Assembly: GCF_000277125.1 (NCBI RefSeq)
Contig: NC_016946.1
Coordinates: 2,108,001-2,172,000 of the forward strand
From: Mycobacterium intracellulare ATCC 13950
Lineage (GTDB): Bacteria > Actinomycetota > Actinomycetes > Mycobacteriales > Mycobacteriaceae
Length of the DNA stretch: 64,000 bases
Direction: 5' to 3'
Below are positions 55,623 through 63,452 of the stretch, one piece after another; position 1 is the stretch's first letter, and each line of letters begins with the position of its first letter. Position numbers and translations under genes: made by a program. The notes under the pieces were generated by a model that was not told the DNA's origin, did no database searches, and worked only from the letters and a program-made list of their open reading frames with translations.

Positions 55623-57031
55623 TGGCCGCGACGATTCGCAAGCGCACCACCAAGCAGCTGGACAAATTTGGCAATCCCGTAGTCAGCTATCAGGTTCGGT
55701 GGCTTGAACCGGTACGCGACGAGTTCGGCGCACCTACCGGCAAGTTCAAGCAGACCAGCGAGACGTTTCCGACTGAGCGTAAAGCTAAGGCGCACATGCG
55801 CAAGGTGGAGAACCAGCTTGAAGACGCTAGGGGAGTAGACCCTTCCTCCGCCAAGGCGAAGGCCAATCGGCCGCTCGGGGAGTACGCCAAGCAATACCTG
55901 GACGGTCTCGTGGGGACCGTCGATCCCTCCACTATCGAGGACTATGCCAAGATCTACCGCCGTCATATTGCCGCCGTGTTCGGTAGTAAGCCAGTAGCGG
56001 CGATCACGACGGCAGACGTGGCGCGCTTTCGAGCCAGTCTGCTTGCACCGCATCCGCAGCGCAGCTTTGTCACTCGCGGTAAGGCTAGGCGCAAACCCAC
56101 AACCACCCCCGGCACCGGCCTGGTCACCCGCAGCCCCAAGACGGTCAAGCACATTGTCGGCACCTTGAAGCGGATTCTTGATGTGGCGGTAGACGATCAG
56201 GCCATACCGAGTAATCCTGTGGTCGCCGGTAGGCGGCACACTACGAAGCGGCGCGCTCTCGCAGGCGGCAAGGCACCGTTCAAACACCGGCCGCTGGCAT
56301 CCAGTGAGGTAGCAGCGCTACACGATTACATCGCCACCGAGCGCGGTAACCCCGTGTACGCGCTGGCTGTGGTGTTCGCCGCCTATACGGGCGTTCGGGT
56401 GGCAGAGCTGCAAGGTTTGCAGGTGCAAGACGTCACCTTGTCGGATATCCCGGGAACCGTAGGTGCAGTACGCATTGCGCGGACGAAGAAGAAGGCCAGG
56501 CCAACTGGCGCCGAGGAGAATACACCGCTTGAGTGGCAGGAAGGCACGCCGAAAAGTGATGCCTCAACTGATCGCACAGTCCCGCTTGCGCCATGGTTGG
56601 CCGACGACATGAGGGACTACTTGACCCGAGTCCACCCGTTTGCCGGCAAGAGGCGGATTGGGCACGCGCCGCTGTTTCCCGGCAAGCGCACCCGCGCCGG
56701 TAAGACGGCGGTGTCGGTGGAAGACTTCGATTGGGCGAAGCCGATCGTGGTGGACAACGTGTACCACAACTACTTCCAGCCTGCCTGCAAGGCGTTAGGC
56801 CTTGGGAGAGTTCGCTTTTACGACCTGCGGCATACCTTCGCGACGCTTGCGCTGTCTGCGGGGGAACACTACATGCAGGTGTCGAAGTGGTTAGGGCACT
56901 CCAGTTTCGTGCTGACGCTAACCACCTACGCCGACTACATCCGTGAGGGCGACACCGCAGCACCGAATTTTGTCCGGCCGGTGGCTAAGACGCCGCGAAA
57001 GGTTGTGTCGCTAGAGCGCACAGTCGGCTAG
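55622..57031 (+). CDS. int: Tyrosine-type integrase
   Basis: A 469-aa phage integrase that would recombine the tRNA attB with the element attP. It has an N-terminal arm-binding domain (~1-75), a SAM-like core-binding domain (~85-195) and a catalytic domain with Arg259 (TGVRVAEL), Tyr400-Asp-Leu-Arg403-His404 (the first His of HxxR replaced by Tyr, a known variant), His426 (WLGHSS) and the nucleophile Tyr436 (TTYADY). ATG 55622 overlaps the serine recombinase stop. Its stop shares the CTAG with the stop of the convergent gene. Confidence 0.92.
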   Translation: MAATIRKRTTKQLDKFGNPVVSYQVRWLEPVRDEFGAPTGKFKQTSETFPTERKAKAHMRKVENQLEDARGVDPSSAKAKANRPLGEYAKQYLDGLVGTVDPSTIEDYAKIYRRHIAAVFGSKPVAAITTADVARFRASLLAPHPQRSFVTRGKARRKPTTTPGTGLVTRSPKTVKHIVGTLKRILDVAVDDQAIPSNPVVAGRRHTTKRRALAGGKAPFKHRPLASSEVAALHDYIATERGNPVYALAVVFAAYTGVRVAELQGLQVQDVTLSDIPGTVGAVRIARTKKKARPTGAEENTPLEWQEGTPKSDASTDRTVPLAPWLADDMRDYLTRVHPFAGKRRIGHAPLFPGKRTRAGKTAVSVEDFDWAKPIVVDNVYHNYFQPACKALGLGRVRFYDLRHTFATLALSAGEHYMQVSKWLGHSSFVLTLTTYADYIREGDTAAPNFVRPVAKTPRKVVSLERTVG

Positions 57032-58236
57032 AACAACGGCTCTTGATCCTGATCGTCCTCGTCGGTGATCGCATCCTCTGGAATTTCTTCATCGTTGCTG
57101 AATTGGGTCAGGATCTGCACATTTGTGGGATCCGTTAGCCAGTTATAAGTTCCCTGCCTTGCAACAATTCCTCGGACCCGCAGCGGGCTATCACTGCGAT
57201 GTGCTTCGATAGCCGCCTCGTATTGTTCCGGTGTCAGGTTCATCCTTACGGTGCGTAATCGAGGTTGGTTAGCCACGTGCAGTCGTACAGTGTGAGTGTC
57301 TAGATTCGAGACATGTTCAAGCAGAGTCACTTCTCCAACCAACGTGACTGGTTCGGGTTCAGCTGCTTGCCGGAGCGATTCACTTACACGCTCGAGAACA
57401 GGTGATTCCGTCGAGTGAAATTCGTAGTCTCTAGAGGTCTCTCGGCCTTCGCGAGCACTAGTGCGTGTAATGCGCACGGTGCCGTTTCCGTCTGCCGCCA
57501 GGGTCGCTAACGCGTTCGCCACTTCATAGGAAAATCCAACAGGGGTGATCTCGTCAAATATGGCCGTCCGAGGATCGCCTCGGTACTCATCTAACTTTTC
57601 CCTGGCCGAGCGGACGATGTCGTCGAGCTTATCGATGATCTCCGCTCCGGACTTACTCTCCACATCTACAAGTTTGGAGGCGCTTGCTTCTTCGCTTGAG
57701 CGGCTTACGTAGAACCGGTCACCCGAAGGCGTGTAGGCGGTCACGACGTAGCTGCCCTGTTCGCTCGGCCCCATCAGAGTAGCCTCGATGAACTTCTTTG
57801 ATATATATGCCGAGGAATTTCCGTAGTACCGTCGCGGTTTGTGCGCAGCTTTCGCAGCTACCGACAAGCTGACACGTGCGACAACATGCAGCTCCTGCCC
57901 CAGATCCCATTGGATCATCCCCGTGGCTATCGATGTTTCTTTCGACCACCGCACGACGTCAAGCATGGAACGCCGTTGTAGGGCAAGAATACTCGCTGCG
58001 TGCTCGACCTCGGTGCCATGTTCGTATGTCAAGGTACGGTAGGCGCGCCTTAACAATTGTTGATAATCGGCTTTGGAGGGGTCCGTCGGGAAGAGAATCT
58101 CGCGAGGACTGACGAGATCATTCCGCCAGACCTCATAGGGGTCTTCGGTTGACCGAGTCGACAAGACCCAATCAAAACGTTGAAGTAGCTCCAAGATCAA
58201 CGCTGGATCTTGTTCGTAGGACAGGTTGGAGGTCAC
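57028..58236 (-). CDS. Unknown 402-aa protein, partner of the DUF4365-like gene
   Basis: I do not recognise a family. GTG 58236 overlaps the upstream stop (GTGA), so it is coupled to the DUF4365-like gene. The N-half is mixed helix and strand (LLQRFDWVLSTRS, LRRAYRTLTYEHGTEVEHAASILAL). The middle shows ARVSLSVAAKAAHKPRRYYG and YVVTAYTPSGDRFYVSRS. The C-third is beta-rich (VTLVGEVTLLEHVSN, SPLRVRGIVARQG), like a small OB or barrel fold, and the end is very acidic. Located between integrase and attR, it is probable cargo, perhaps the sensor or effector of a defence pair. Confidence 0.75.
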   Translation of the reverse strand: MTSNLSYEQDPALILELLQRFDWVLSTRSTEDPYEVWRNDLVSPREILFPTDPSKADYQQLLRRAYRTLTYEHGTEVEHAASILALQRRSMLDVVRWSKETSIATGMIQWDLGQELHVVARVSLSVAAKAAHKPRRYYGNSSAYISKKFIEATLMGPSEQGSYVVTAYTPSGDRFYVSRSSEEASASKLVDVESKSGAEIIDKLDDIVRSAREKLDEYRGDPRTAIFDEITPVGFSYEVANALATLAADGNGTVRITRTSAREGRETSRDYEFHSTESPVLERVSESLRQAAEPEPVTLVGEVTLLEHVSNLDTHTVRLHVANQPRLRTVRMNLTPEQYEAAIEAHRSDSPLRVRGIVARQGTYNWLTDPTNVQILTQFSNDEEIPEDAITDEDDQDQEPLF

Positions 58237-58799
58237 GGTGCACCCTTCTGCCCAATACGTTGCATGATGTGACAGAGGGTGATGTCGTCGAACACTTGTA
58301 CTGTGGGTGCTCGCACTGTGAATGAGGCTTGCTGAGCGTTCGGGATTGGCGGCATTCCGCGGATACTTACCCAGTACGCACGATGGTGGAGATGTAGAGC
58401 GTCAGCCCCCACCGTCAGCCAATCTTCCTGCAACACCGGCATATGAAGAATGACAATTATCTTATGAACGGCAACATCAACAGCGCGGAACTCGTCATAT
58501 CGAGCACGCTTCAAACTTGTACTAACAAATTGGCCATTTTCAATCGGGCCATAGGCGCTCGATTTCATCTGGACCTCCAGATGGGCCTTCTTGTCGTCCC
58601 TCAGATGGATGTCCGACGTGTGGGTGAGTGTTACATCAACCCCTTCATCGATTTCCGGAGCCCCCACGACGCAACCAGCAGCCGCAGCGACGCCGCGGAC
58701 ATAGGCCTCCTGGAAGGCTTCCATCATCTCGTCTATACGGCTTGGCGAACCGCGGACCACGGCAGGCAATACGTCCTCGCCTTCCTGCGCTGCCGCCAT
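58233..58799 (-). CDS. DUF4365-like PD-(D/E)XK nuclease-fold protein
   Basis: A 188-aa protein with the restriction-nuclease-like pattern: a helix with EAFQEAYVRGVAAAAGC, Asp55 in EIDEGVDVTLTH, then Glu75-x-Gln77-x-Lys79 in AHLEVQMKSS. This arrangement matches DUF4365-type domains that occur in phage-defence and mobile-element genes. The start is uncertain (58799, or an ATG within MMEAF). It forms a two-gene operon with the 402-aa protein and is the gene closest to attR. Nuclease activity is inferred from motif geometry only. Confidence 0.7.
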   Translation of the reverse strand: MAAAQEGEDVLPAVVRGSPSRIDEMMEAFQEAYVRGVAAAAGCVVGAPEIDEGVDVTLTHTSDIHLRDDKKAHLEVQMKSSAYGPIENGQFVSTSLKRARYDEFRAVDVAVHKIIVILHMPVLQEDWLTVGADALHLHHRAYWVSIRGMPPIPNAQQASFTVRAPTVQVFDDITLCHIMQRIGQKGAP

Positions 58800-58892
58800 C
58801 CGCGGATTCTACGACTGTCTCGCATGATCCCATCGTCGTATAGGGCACTGACAAGTCAGCTGCGCCCCGATGCAGCCGCCCGGACCAAGGCG

Positions 58893-58915
58893 CGTCCACA
58901 CCGCGTCCATATTTG
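58893..58915 (+). promoter_or_regulatory. Putative integrase arm-type sites, right end
   Basis: CGTCCACA (58893-58900) and CGTCCAT (58904-58910), 11 bp apart and followed by ATTTG, mirror the pair at 45632-45654 in sequence, spacing and orientation. Between here and attR a perfect 7-bp palindrome CTAGCAG-CTG-CTGCTAG lies at 58946-58962. The rest of 58800-59060 has no gene. Confidence 0.55.
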
Positions 58916-59060
58916 CAGACTTACCTGCTGATTTGCCGTGGTGTGCTAGCAGCTGCTGCTAGGCGCGATTTCTGAACAGAAGCGCTGGCAATCTAGGGGA
59001 TAGGAGCTCTCGCCGGGCGATTACCGGACCCAGCAGAGTTTGCTATAGCGCTTGACCTGG

Positions 59061-59108
59061 GGACTCATAATCCGTTGGTCGCGGGTTCGAGCCCCGCCCG
59101 CCCCACCA
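59061..59108 (+). repeat. attR core (48 bp tRNA 3' fragment)
   Basis: Exact copy of 45513-45560. It lacks the acceptor 5' strand and D arm, so it is not a tRNA gene; it marks the original 3' end of the tRNA before integration. Confidence 0.92.
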
Positions 59109-59126
59109 CGCGCTTTTCACCCTTAG

Positions 59127-60278
59127 CTATTCGTGGTGCTCGGGCTCGATCCGGATGTTGTGCCGGATCAGCGATCGCGCCTGATGCAGGTGCTTACCCG
59201 CCCACCGGCGATATGTCCGTCGAGCCCAGGACATCCGTTCCTGCGAGCGCTCAGTACGGCGCACCAGCTCTAGGTCGACATGGTCAAGCTCCTCGGGCCC
59301 GATTTCTAATCGGTCGCGACCGTGGATGAACTGCAACACCAGCGCATCGGGGTCCAGCAGTTCGCGCTCCCACGCCTCGTGGTCGTCGAGGTCGGCGATG
59401 CCCATCGTGTCGGCGGCGTCGCGAAGCACCTCGCCCAATTCGCCGTCGAGCAGTTGACGAAACGCATCGGCGCCCTGGCGCGGATTGGCGATCATCCACG
59501 AGTGATACGCGTCCGGCACCCTGTACAGCGTCGCGTCGGCCTCGTTGGCGATTTCGCGCGCGTGCGGGAACGGCACGATCATGTCTTTTTCGGCGTGCAC
59601 CACCATCGTGGGCATCCCCTCGTCGCGCATGGTGTGCAGCATCGGCGTGTAATCACCGGACTCGACGATGGCCCTGATCGTCCGGACGGCTGCGAGTGGA
59701 TCACGCAGGTTGGGCACCGCCACCGCGGCCAGCACCCGGAAGTATCCGAGTTGCTCGCTGGGTGAGAGCTGCGTCGGGTCGCCCAGTGTGTCGCGGACAG
59801 CGGTGTAGGCCGCGCCCAACGCCTTGGTTGGGGACCTCACCAATTTCGGGATGGTCGTGTCGAACCGCGCTCCGGCCGCCGGGTCGAACAGCACGGCGGC
59901 GAGTACCCGCTCAGGCGCGCGTGCGGCCAGCTGGATGGTCATTCGCCCGCCCATCGAATGGCCGACGAACAACGCCTGCCCGATGCCAAGGGCGTCCAGC
60001 GTGCGCAACACCGAATCGGCGCGATCGGTGAAGCCGCACGCGTCGCTGGGCAGTCGCCCGGTATCTCCGTGACCGGCGGCATCGACGGCGACGACCAGGA
60101 ATCCCATTCCGGCGATCCGGCTGAGCATCCGCAGATAGGCCTTCCGACTCAGCAGGAGCCCGTGCATGAACAACAACGGCACTCCGCGGCCGCCGACTGA
60201 AAGCCCGATCCGCCGCCCGTCATCGAGTTCCACGACGTGATGGCTCAGGCGGATCCGGCTTGGTGATGTTTCCGTCAT
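59127..60278 (-). CDS. Alpha/beta-hydrolase
   Basis: A 383-aa hydrolase. The oxyanion region is LLFMHGLLLSRKAY, the nucleophile elbow is VGHSMGGRM (Ser in GHSMG), the acid is likely Asp in HAEKDMIVPF, and the His is in DAYHSWM. Residues after ~285 form an extra helical, Arg-rich C-terminal extension (RSQERMSWARRTYRRWAGKHLHQ), beyond the usual fold. ATG 60278 is chosen; a longer frame enters the divergent UvrA-like gene. The substrate is unknown (esterase or lipase-like). Confidence 0.85.
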   Translation of the reverse strand: MTETSPSRIRLSHHVVELDDGRRIGLSVGGRGVPLLFMHGLLLSRKAYLRMLSRIAGMGFLVVAVDAAGHGDTGRLPSDACGFTDRADSVLRTLDALGIGQALFVGHSMGGRMTIQLAARAPERVLAAVLFDPAAGARFDTTIPKLVRSPTKALGAAYTAVRDTLGDPTQLSPSEQLGYFRVLAAVAVPNLRDPLAAVRTIRAIVESGDYTPMLHTMRDEGMPTMVVHAEKDMIVPFPHAREIANEADATLYRVPDAYHSWMIANPRQGADAFRQLLDGELGEVLRDAADTMGIADLDDHEAWERELLDPDALVLQFIHGRDRLEIGPEELDHVDLELVRRTERSQERMSWARRTYRRWAGKHLHQARSLIRHNIRIEPEHHE

Positions 60279-60398
60279 GGCCACGGCGGAATTCCCGGCC
60301 GGCGGGGCGTCAAAACGGATTGCCGACAGGCCCTCGCTGGTCGCTGCCGGGGAGCGCAGGCTTGTGCGGCCGCAACCGGGGGTACTCGGCTGAGCAAG

Positions 60399-62945
60399 AT
60401 GACGCAAATCCCGTATCGACGCACCGACGAAATCGATCCTTCTGTGCGCGTTTACGGGGCGCGGGTGCACAATCTGCGGGGTGTCGACGTCGTAGCGCCG
60501 CGTGACGCGCTGGTCGCGTTCACCGGAATCTCCGGATCCGGCAAATCGTCGCTAGCCTTCGGGACCATCTATGCCGAGGCCCAGCGCCGCTACTTCGAAT
60601 CGGTCGCTCCGTACGCCCGTCGCCTGCTATTGCCAACCGGCGCGCCAAAGGTCGATGACATCACCGGGCTACCGCCTGCCGTTGCACTGCAGCAGCGCCG
60701 GGGTTCGGCGACATCGCGGTCGACGGTCGGCACCGTCACCACCCTGTCGAACTTGTTGAGGATGCTGTTCTCCCGCGCCGGGACCTACCCGCGGGGGGCT
60801 ACGGAACGACTGGACTCCGATGCGTTCTCGCCGAATACCGCGGTGGGGGCGTGCCCCGAATGTCACGGGCTGGGACGAATCCATCGGGTGACCGAAGAGA
60901 CACTGGTGCCAGACCCCTCGCTGACCATCCGCGAAGGCGCCGTCGCCGCATGGCCCGGCGCGTGGCAGGGCCAAAACCTCCGCGACATCCTCGTCACGCT
61001 GGGCTACGACATCGACAAGCCATGGCGGAAACTGCCTAAGCGGCAACGCAATTGGATTCTGTTCACCGAGGAGCAGCCGACCGTCGAAATCGATCCGAGC
61101 CAGCACCCCGTGCAAGCCGATTATTACTACAACGGCACGTTTTCCAGCGCCGAACGCCATGTCCGCCACACGTTGGCCAACTCCCATAGCGCGATGATGC
61201 GCCGCCGCGTACTGCAATTCGTCGACACCGTCGAATGCCCGGTATGCGACGGCTCTGGGTTGCGGCCGGAGGCGTTGCGGGTGACCTTCGCCGGCCGCAC
61301 CATCGCCGACTACACGGCCATGCCACTGGGCGACCTCGCGGACACGTTGCGCCCGACGGCTTCTCGGACCGACGCCGCCGCCGCGTACGAGTCCATGACA
61401 TCCGGCGAGCTGACGGAAGTGGCGACCATGATCGCCGCCGACCTGGTCGCACGCCTGCAGGTACTCATTGATCTCGGCCTCGGCTATCTCACGCTCAGTC
61501 GCCGGACCCCGACCGTGTCACCCGGCGAACTGCAGCGGTTGCGGCTGGCCACCCAACTGCGCGCCGGCTTGTTCGGCGTGCTCTACGTGTTAGACGAACC
61601 GTCGGCCGGCCTGCACCCGGCCGACGCCGAGCCGCTGCTCGAGGTGCTCGATCGCCTGCGGCGCGCGGGCAATTCGTTATTCGTGGTCGAGCACGACATG
61701 GACGTCGTGCGCCGTGCCGACTGGATCGTCGACGTTGGGCCCGGGGCCGGAGAACTCGGTGGGGGCGTGCTCTACAGCGGGCCGGTGCCCGGCCTCGCCG
61801 ACATCGAGGGGTCCGTCACTCGTCACTACCTTTTCGACGGTGCCCGGCCGCCGCGTCGACAACCACGTACGCCGTCCGGGCAGCTGCGGCTGCGCGGGAT
61901 CTGCTTCCATAATTTGAAAGACCTCGACGTGGACCTGCCCCTCGGCGTGTACACCGCGGTCACCGGGGTGTCCGGTTCCGGAAAGTCGACACTCGTCGTC
62001 AAGGTCCTCGGCGATGTCGTCCACAGCCAGCTCGGCACCGGACGAGCGGTCGAGCCTGCCGAACCCGACGACGACGAAACCGACAGCGGGATAGTCGATC
62101 TCGATCATGACGCGAGTATCGGTGTGACGGCAGAGGGGGCCGAAAACATCAACCGGCTGGTATCGGTCGACCAGCGTGCGATCGGACGCACGCCGCGCTC
62201 GACGCTGGCGACCTACACCGGCTTGTTTGACGCCGTGCGCCGTGAATTCGCTGCGACCCCGAAGGCGCGCCGCCGCGGTTGGACGGCGGGCAGGTTCTCG
62301 TTCAACGTGGCCGACGGTCGCTGCCCCACCTGTCAGGGGGAGGGTTTCGTGTCGGTCGAATTATTGTTCCTGCCAGGCACATACGCCACCTGCCCGGCGT
62401 GTCAAGGAGCGCGGTACTCCGACGAGACACTCGAGGTTCGCTATCGCGACCGTACGATCGCCGATGTCCTCGCGATGACCGTCGATGAGGCTTCGGAGTT
62501 TCTTGCCGACGTCGCCAGCGCGGCGCGCAGCCTGACCACGCTGCAAGAGGTCGGGCTCGGATACCTCCGTCTCGGACAGCCCGCCACCGAGCTGTCGGGC
62601 GGCGAGGCACAGCGGATCAAGCTCGCCGCCGAACTGCAGAGACCCCGGCGAGGGCACACCCTCTACGTCCTCGACGAGCCGGCCACCGGGCTGCACCCTG
62701 CCGATGTGGCTCTGCTCGATCGTCAACTGCACCGCCTGGTCGACGCGGGCAACACCGTGGTGGTGGCCGAGCACTACATGCGGATGGTCGCGGGTGCAGA
62801 TTGGGTGATCGACTTGGGACCGGGAGCCGGCAGCGATGGCGGCCGGGTCGTCGCGGCGGGGCCACCTGAGCAGGTGGCACGGGCCAAACAGAGCCGCACG
62901 GCGCCGTACCTGGCGAAGCGGTTGGCGCCGTCTGGCACCCAGTGA
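60399..62945 (+). CDS. UvrA-like ABC ATPase (UvrA2/drug-resistance type)
   Basis: An 848-aa protein with two ABC domains like excinuclease UvrA but about 120 residues shorter, as in UvrA2/DrrC-like proteins that lack the UvrB-binding insertion. The first Walker A is TGISGSGKSSLAFGT with a weak signature (VSPGELQRL); the second is TGVSGSGKSTLVVKV with LSGGEAQRIKLAAEL and DEPATGLHPAD. Zinc-binding CxxC pairs occur in CPECHGLG, CPVCDGSG, CPTCQGEG and CPACQGARY. It probably recognises DNA damage or DNA-bound drugs without full UvrABC activity. It is divergent from the hydrolase gene. Confidence 0.88.
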   Translation: MTQIPYRRTDEIDPSVRVYGARVHNLRGVDVVAPRDALVAFTGISGSGKSSLAFGTIYAEAQRRYFESVAPYARRLLLPTGAPKVDDITGLPPAVALQQRRGSATSRSTVGTVTTLSNLLRMLFSRAGTYPRGATERLDSDAFSPNTAVGACPECHGLGRIHRVTEETLVPDPSLTIREGAVAAWPGAWQGQNLRDILVTLGYDIDKPWRKLPKRQRNWILFTEEQPTVEIDPSQHPVQADYYYNGTFSSAERHVRHTLANSHSAMMRRRVLQFVDTVECPVCDGSGLRPEALRVTFAGRTIADYTAMPLGDLADTLRPTASRTDAAAAYESMTSGELTEVATMIAADLVARLQVLIDLGLGYLTLSRRTPTVSPGELQRLRLATQLRAGLFGVLYVLDEPSAGLHPADAEPLLEVLDRLRRAGNSLFVVEHDMDVVRRADWIVDVGPGAGELGGGVLYSGPVPGLADIEGSVTRHYLFDGARPPRRQPRTPSGQLRLRGICFHNLKDLDVDLPLGVYTAVTGVSGSGKSTLVVKVLGDVVHSQLGTGRAVEPAEPDDDETDSGIVDLDHDASIGVTAEGAENINRLVSVDQRAIGRTPRSTLATYTGLFDAVRREFAATPKARRRGWTAGRFSFNVADGRCPTCQGEGFVSVELLFLPGTYATCPACQGARYSDETLEVRYRDRTIADVLAMTVDEASEFLADVASAARSLTTLQEVGLGYLRLGQPATELSGGEAQRIKLAAELQRPRRGHTLYVLDEPATGLHPADVALLDRQLHRLVDAGNTVVVAEHYMRMVAGADWVIDLGPGAGSDGGRVVAAGPPEQVARAKQSRTAPYLAKRLAPSGTQ

Positions 62946-63105
62946 AGACGTTGTCTCACCGCGGGCTCGGCGCGGCGGGTGATCCTGGACGCCCGTAGCG
63001 AGTTGAGCGTGGAATCGGCGGCGTCGCCAAACTTTGAATGCCCCAAGAAGGGGATCTTCTCTCCGACAAGGAGTCCGACACGAAGCAGCGGGCGACCGAC
63101 ATCGC

Positions 63106-63279
63106 CTAGCCCCAGTGCGGCGGCACCTCGCTACCCGGGCAGTCCGCATACCGGCAGTTGACGTCCCGCACCCGCCTGCCGGTGACTTTGCCGTCGTTGT
63201 CGTAGCTGTATTCGACCGTGGCCTCCGCCGAGCGCCGGCAGTGCGGGCAGACTTCCATTTCGGTTTTGAAGCGCGCCAT
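63106..63279 (-). CDS. Small zinc-ribbon protein, 57 aa
   Basis: ATG 63279 has AGGAGG with 5-nt spacing; an ATG three bases upstream is too close. The product has CPHC and a second Cys pair (NCRYADC), with a basic linker (KVTGRRVRDV), ending PPHWG. The four Cys could hold one zinc. It is short enough to be missed by length filters. The 160 bp on its left (62946-63105) have no gene. Confidence 0.6.
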   Translation of the reverse strand: MARFKTEMEVCPHCRRSAEATVEYSYDNDGKVTGRRVRDVNCRYADCPGSEVPPHWG

Positions 63280-63452
63280 CATGTCCTCCTGGTCGCAATG
63301 CTATTGAAGCGCGCCCCTCGCCACGTGTCCCCGATTAGCTCCGCGCCGAGCGCACTGAAGTGAATTTCAGCGCCTTTTCGGGTGGAATAGGGGGACAGGG
63401 GAACCAGCGGAGGTAGCGTCAAAGCTGGTCAAAAGCGCAAATGGGCGGGGCA

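Larger units (their letters stand above)
45513..59108. mobile_element. Integrated phage-satellite-like element in a CAU tRNA gene
   Basis: The element is bounded by 48-bp exact direct repeats (45513-45560 and 59061-59108) equal to the 3' part of the tRNA from the anticodon stem to CCA. It carries a tyrosine integrase and serine recombinase, an excisionase-like protein, primase-polymerase, RecA-like ATPase, a zinc-finger phage protein, one major capsid protein and several unknown genes, with visibly more A/T-rich codons than the flanks. No portal, large terminase, protease, tail or lysis gene is seen. Two transcription blocks diverge near 50,200: capsid leftwards, replication rightwards. This resembles phiRv1/phiRv2-like or PICI-like satellites in size and plan. 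Confidence 0.85.

Noticed and set aside
59061..59108. Second CAU tRNA gene
   Set aside because: Only the 3' 48 nt are present. The acceptor 5' strand and D arm are missing, so it is the attR core.
45513..59108. Complete temperate prophage
   Set aside because: No portal, large terminase, tail, tape-measure or lysis genes are visible, and 13.6 kb is too small.
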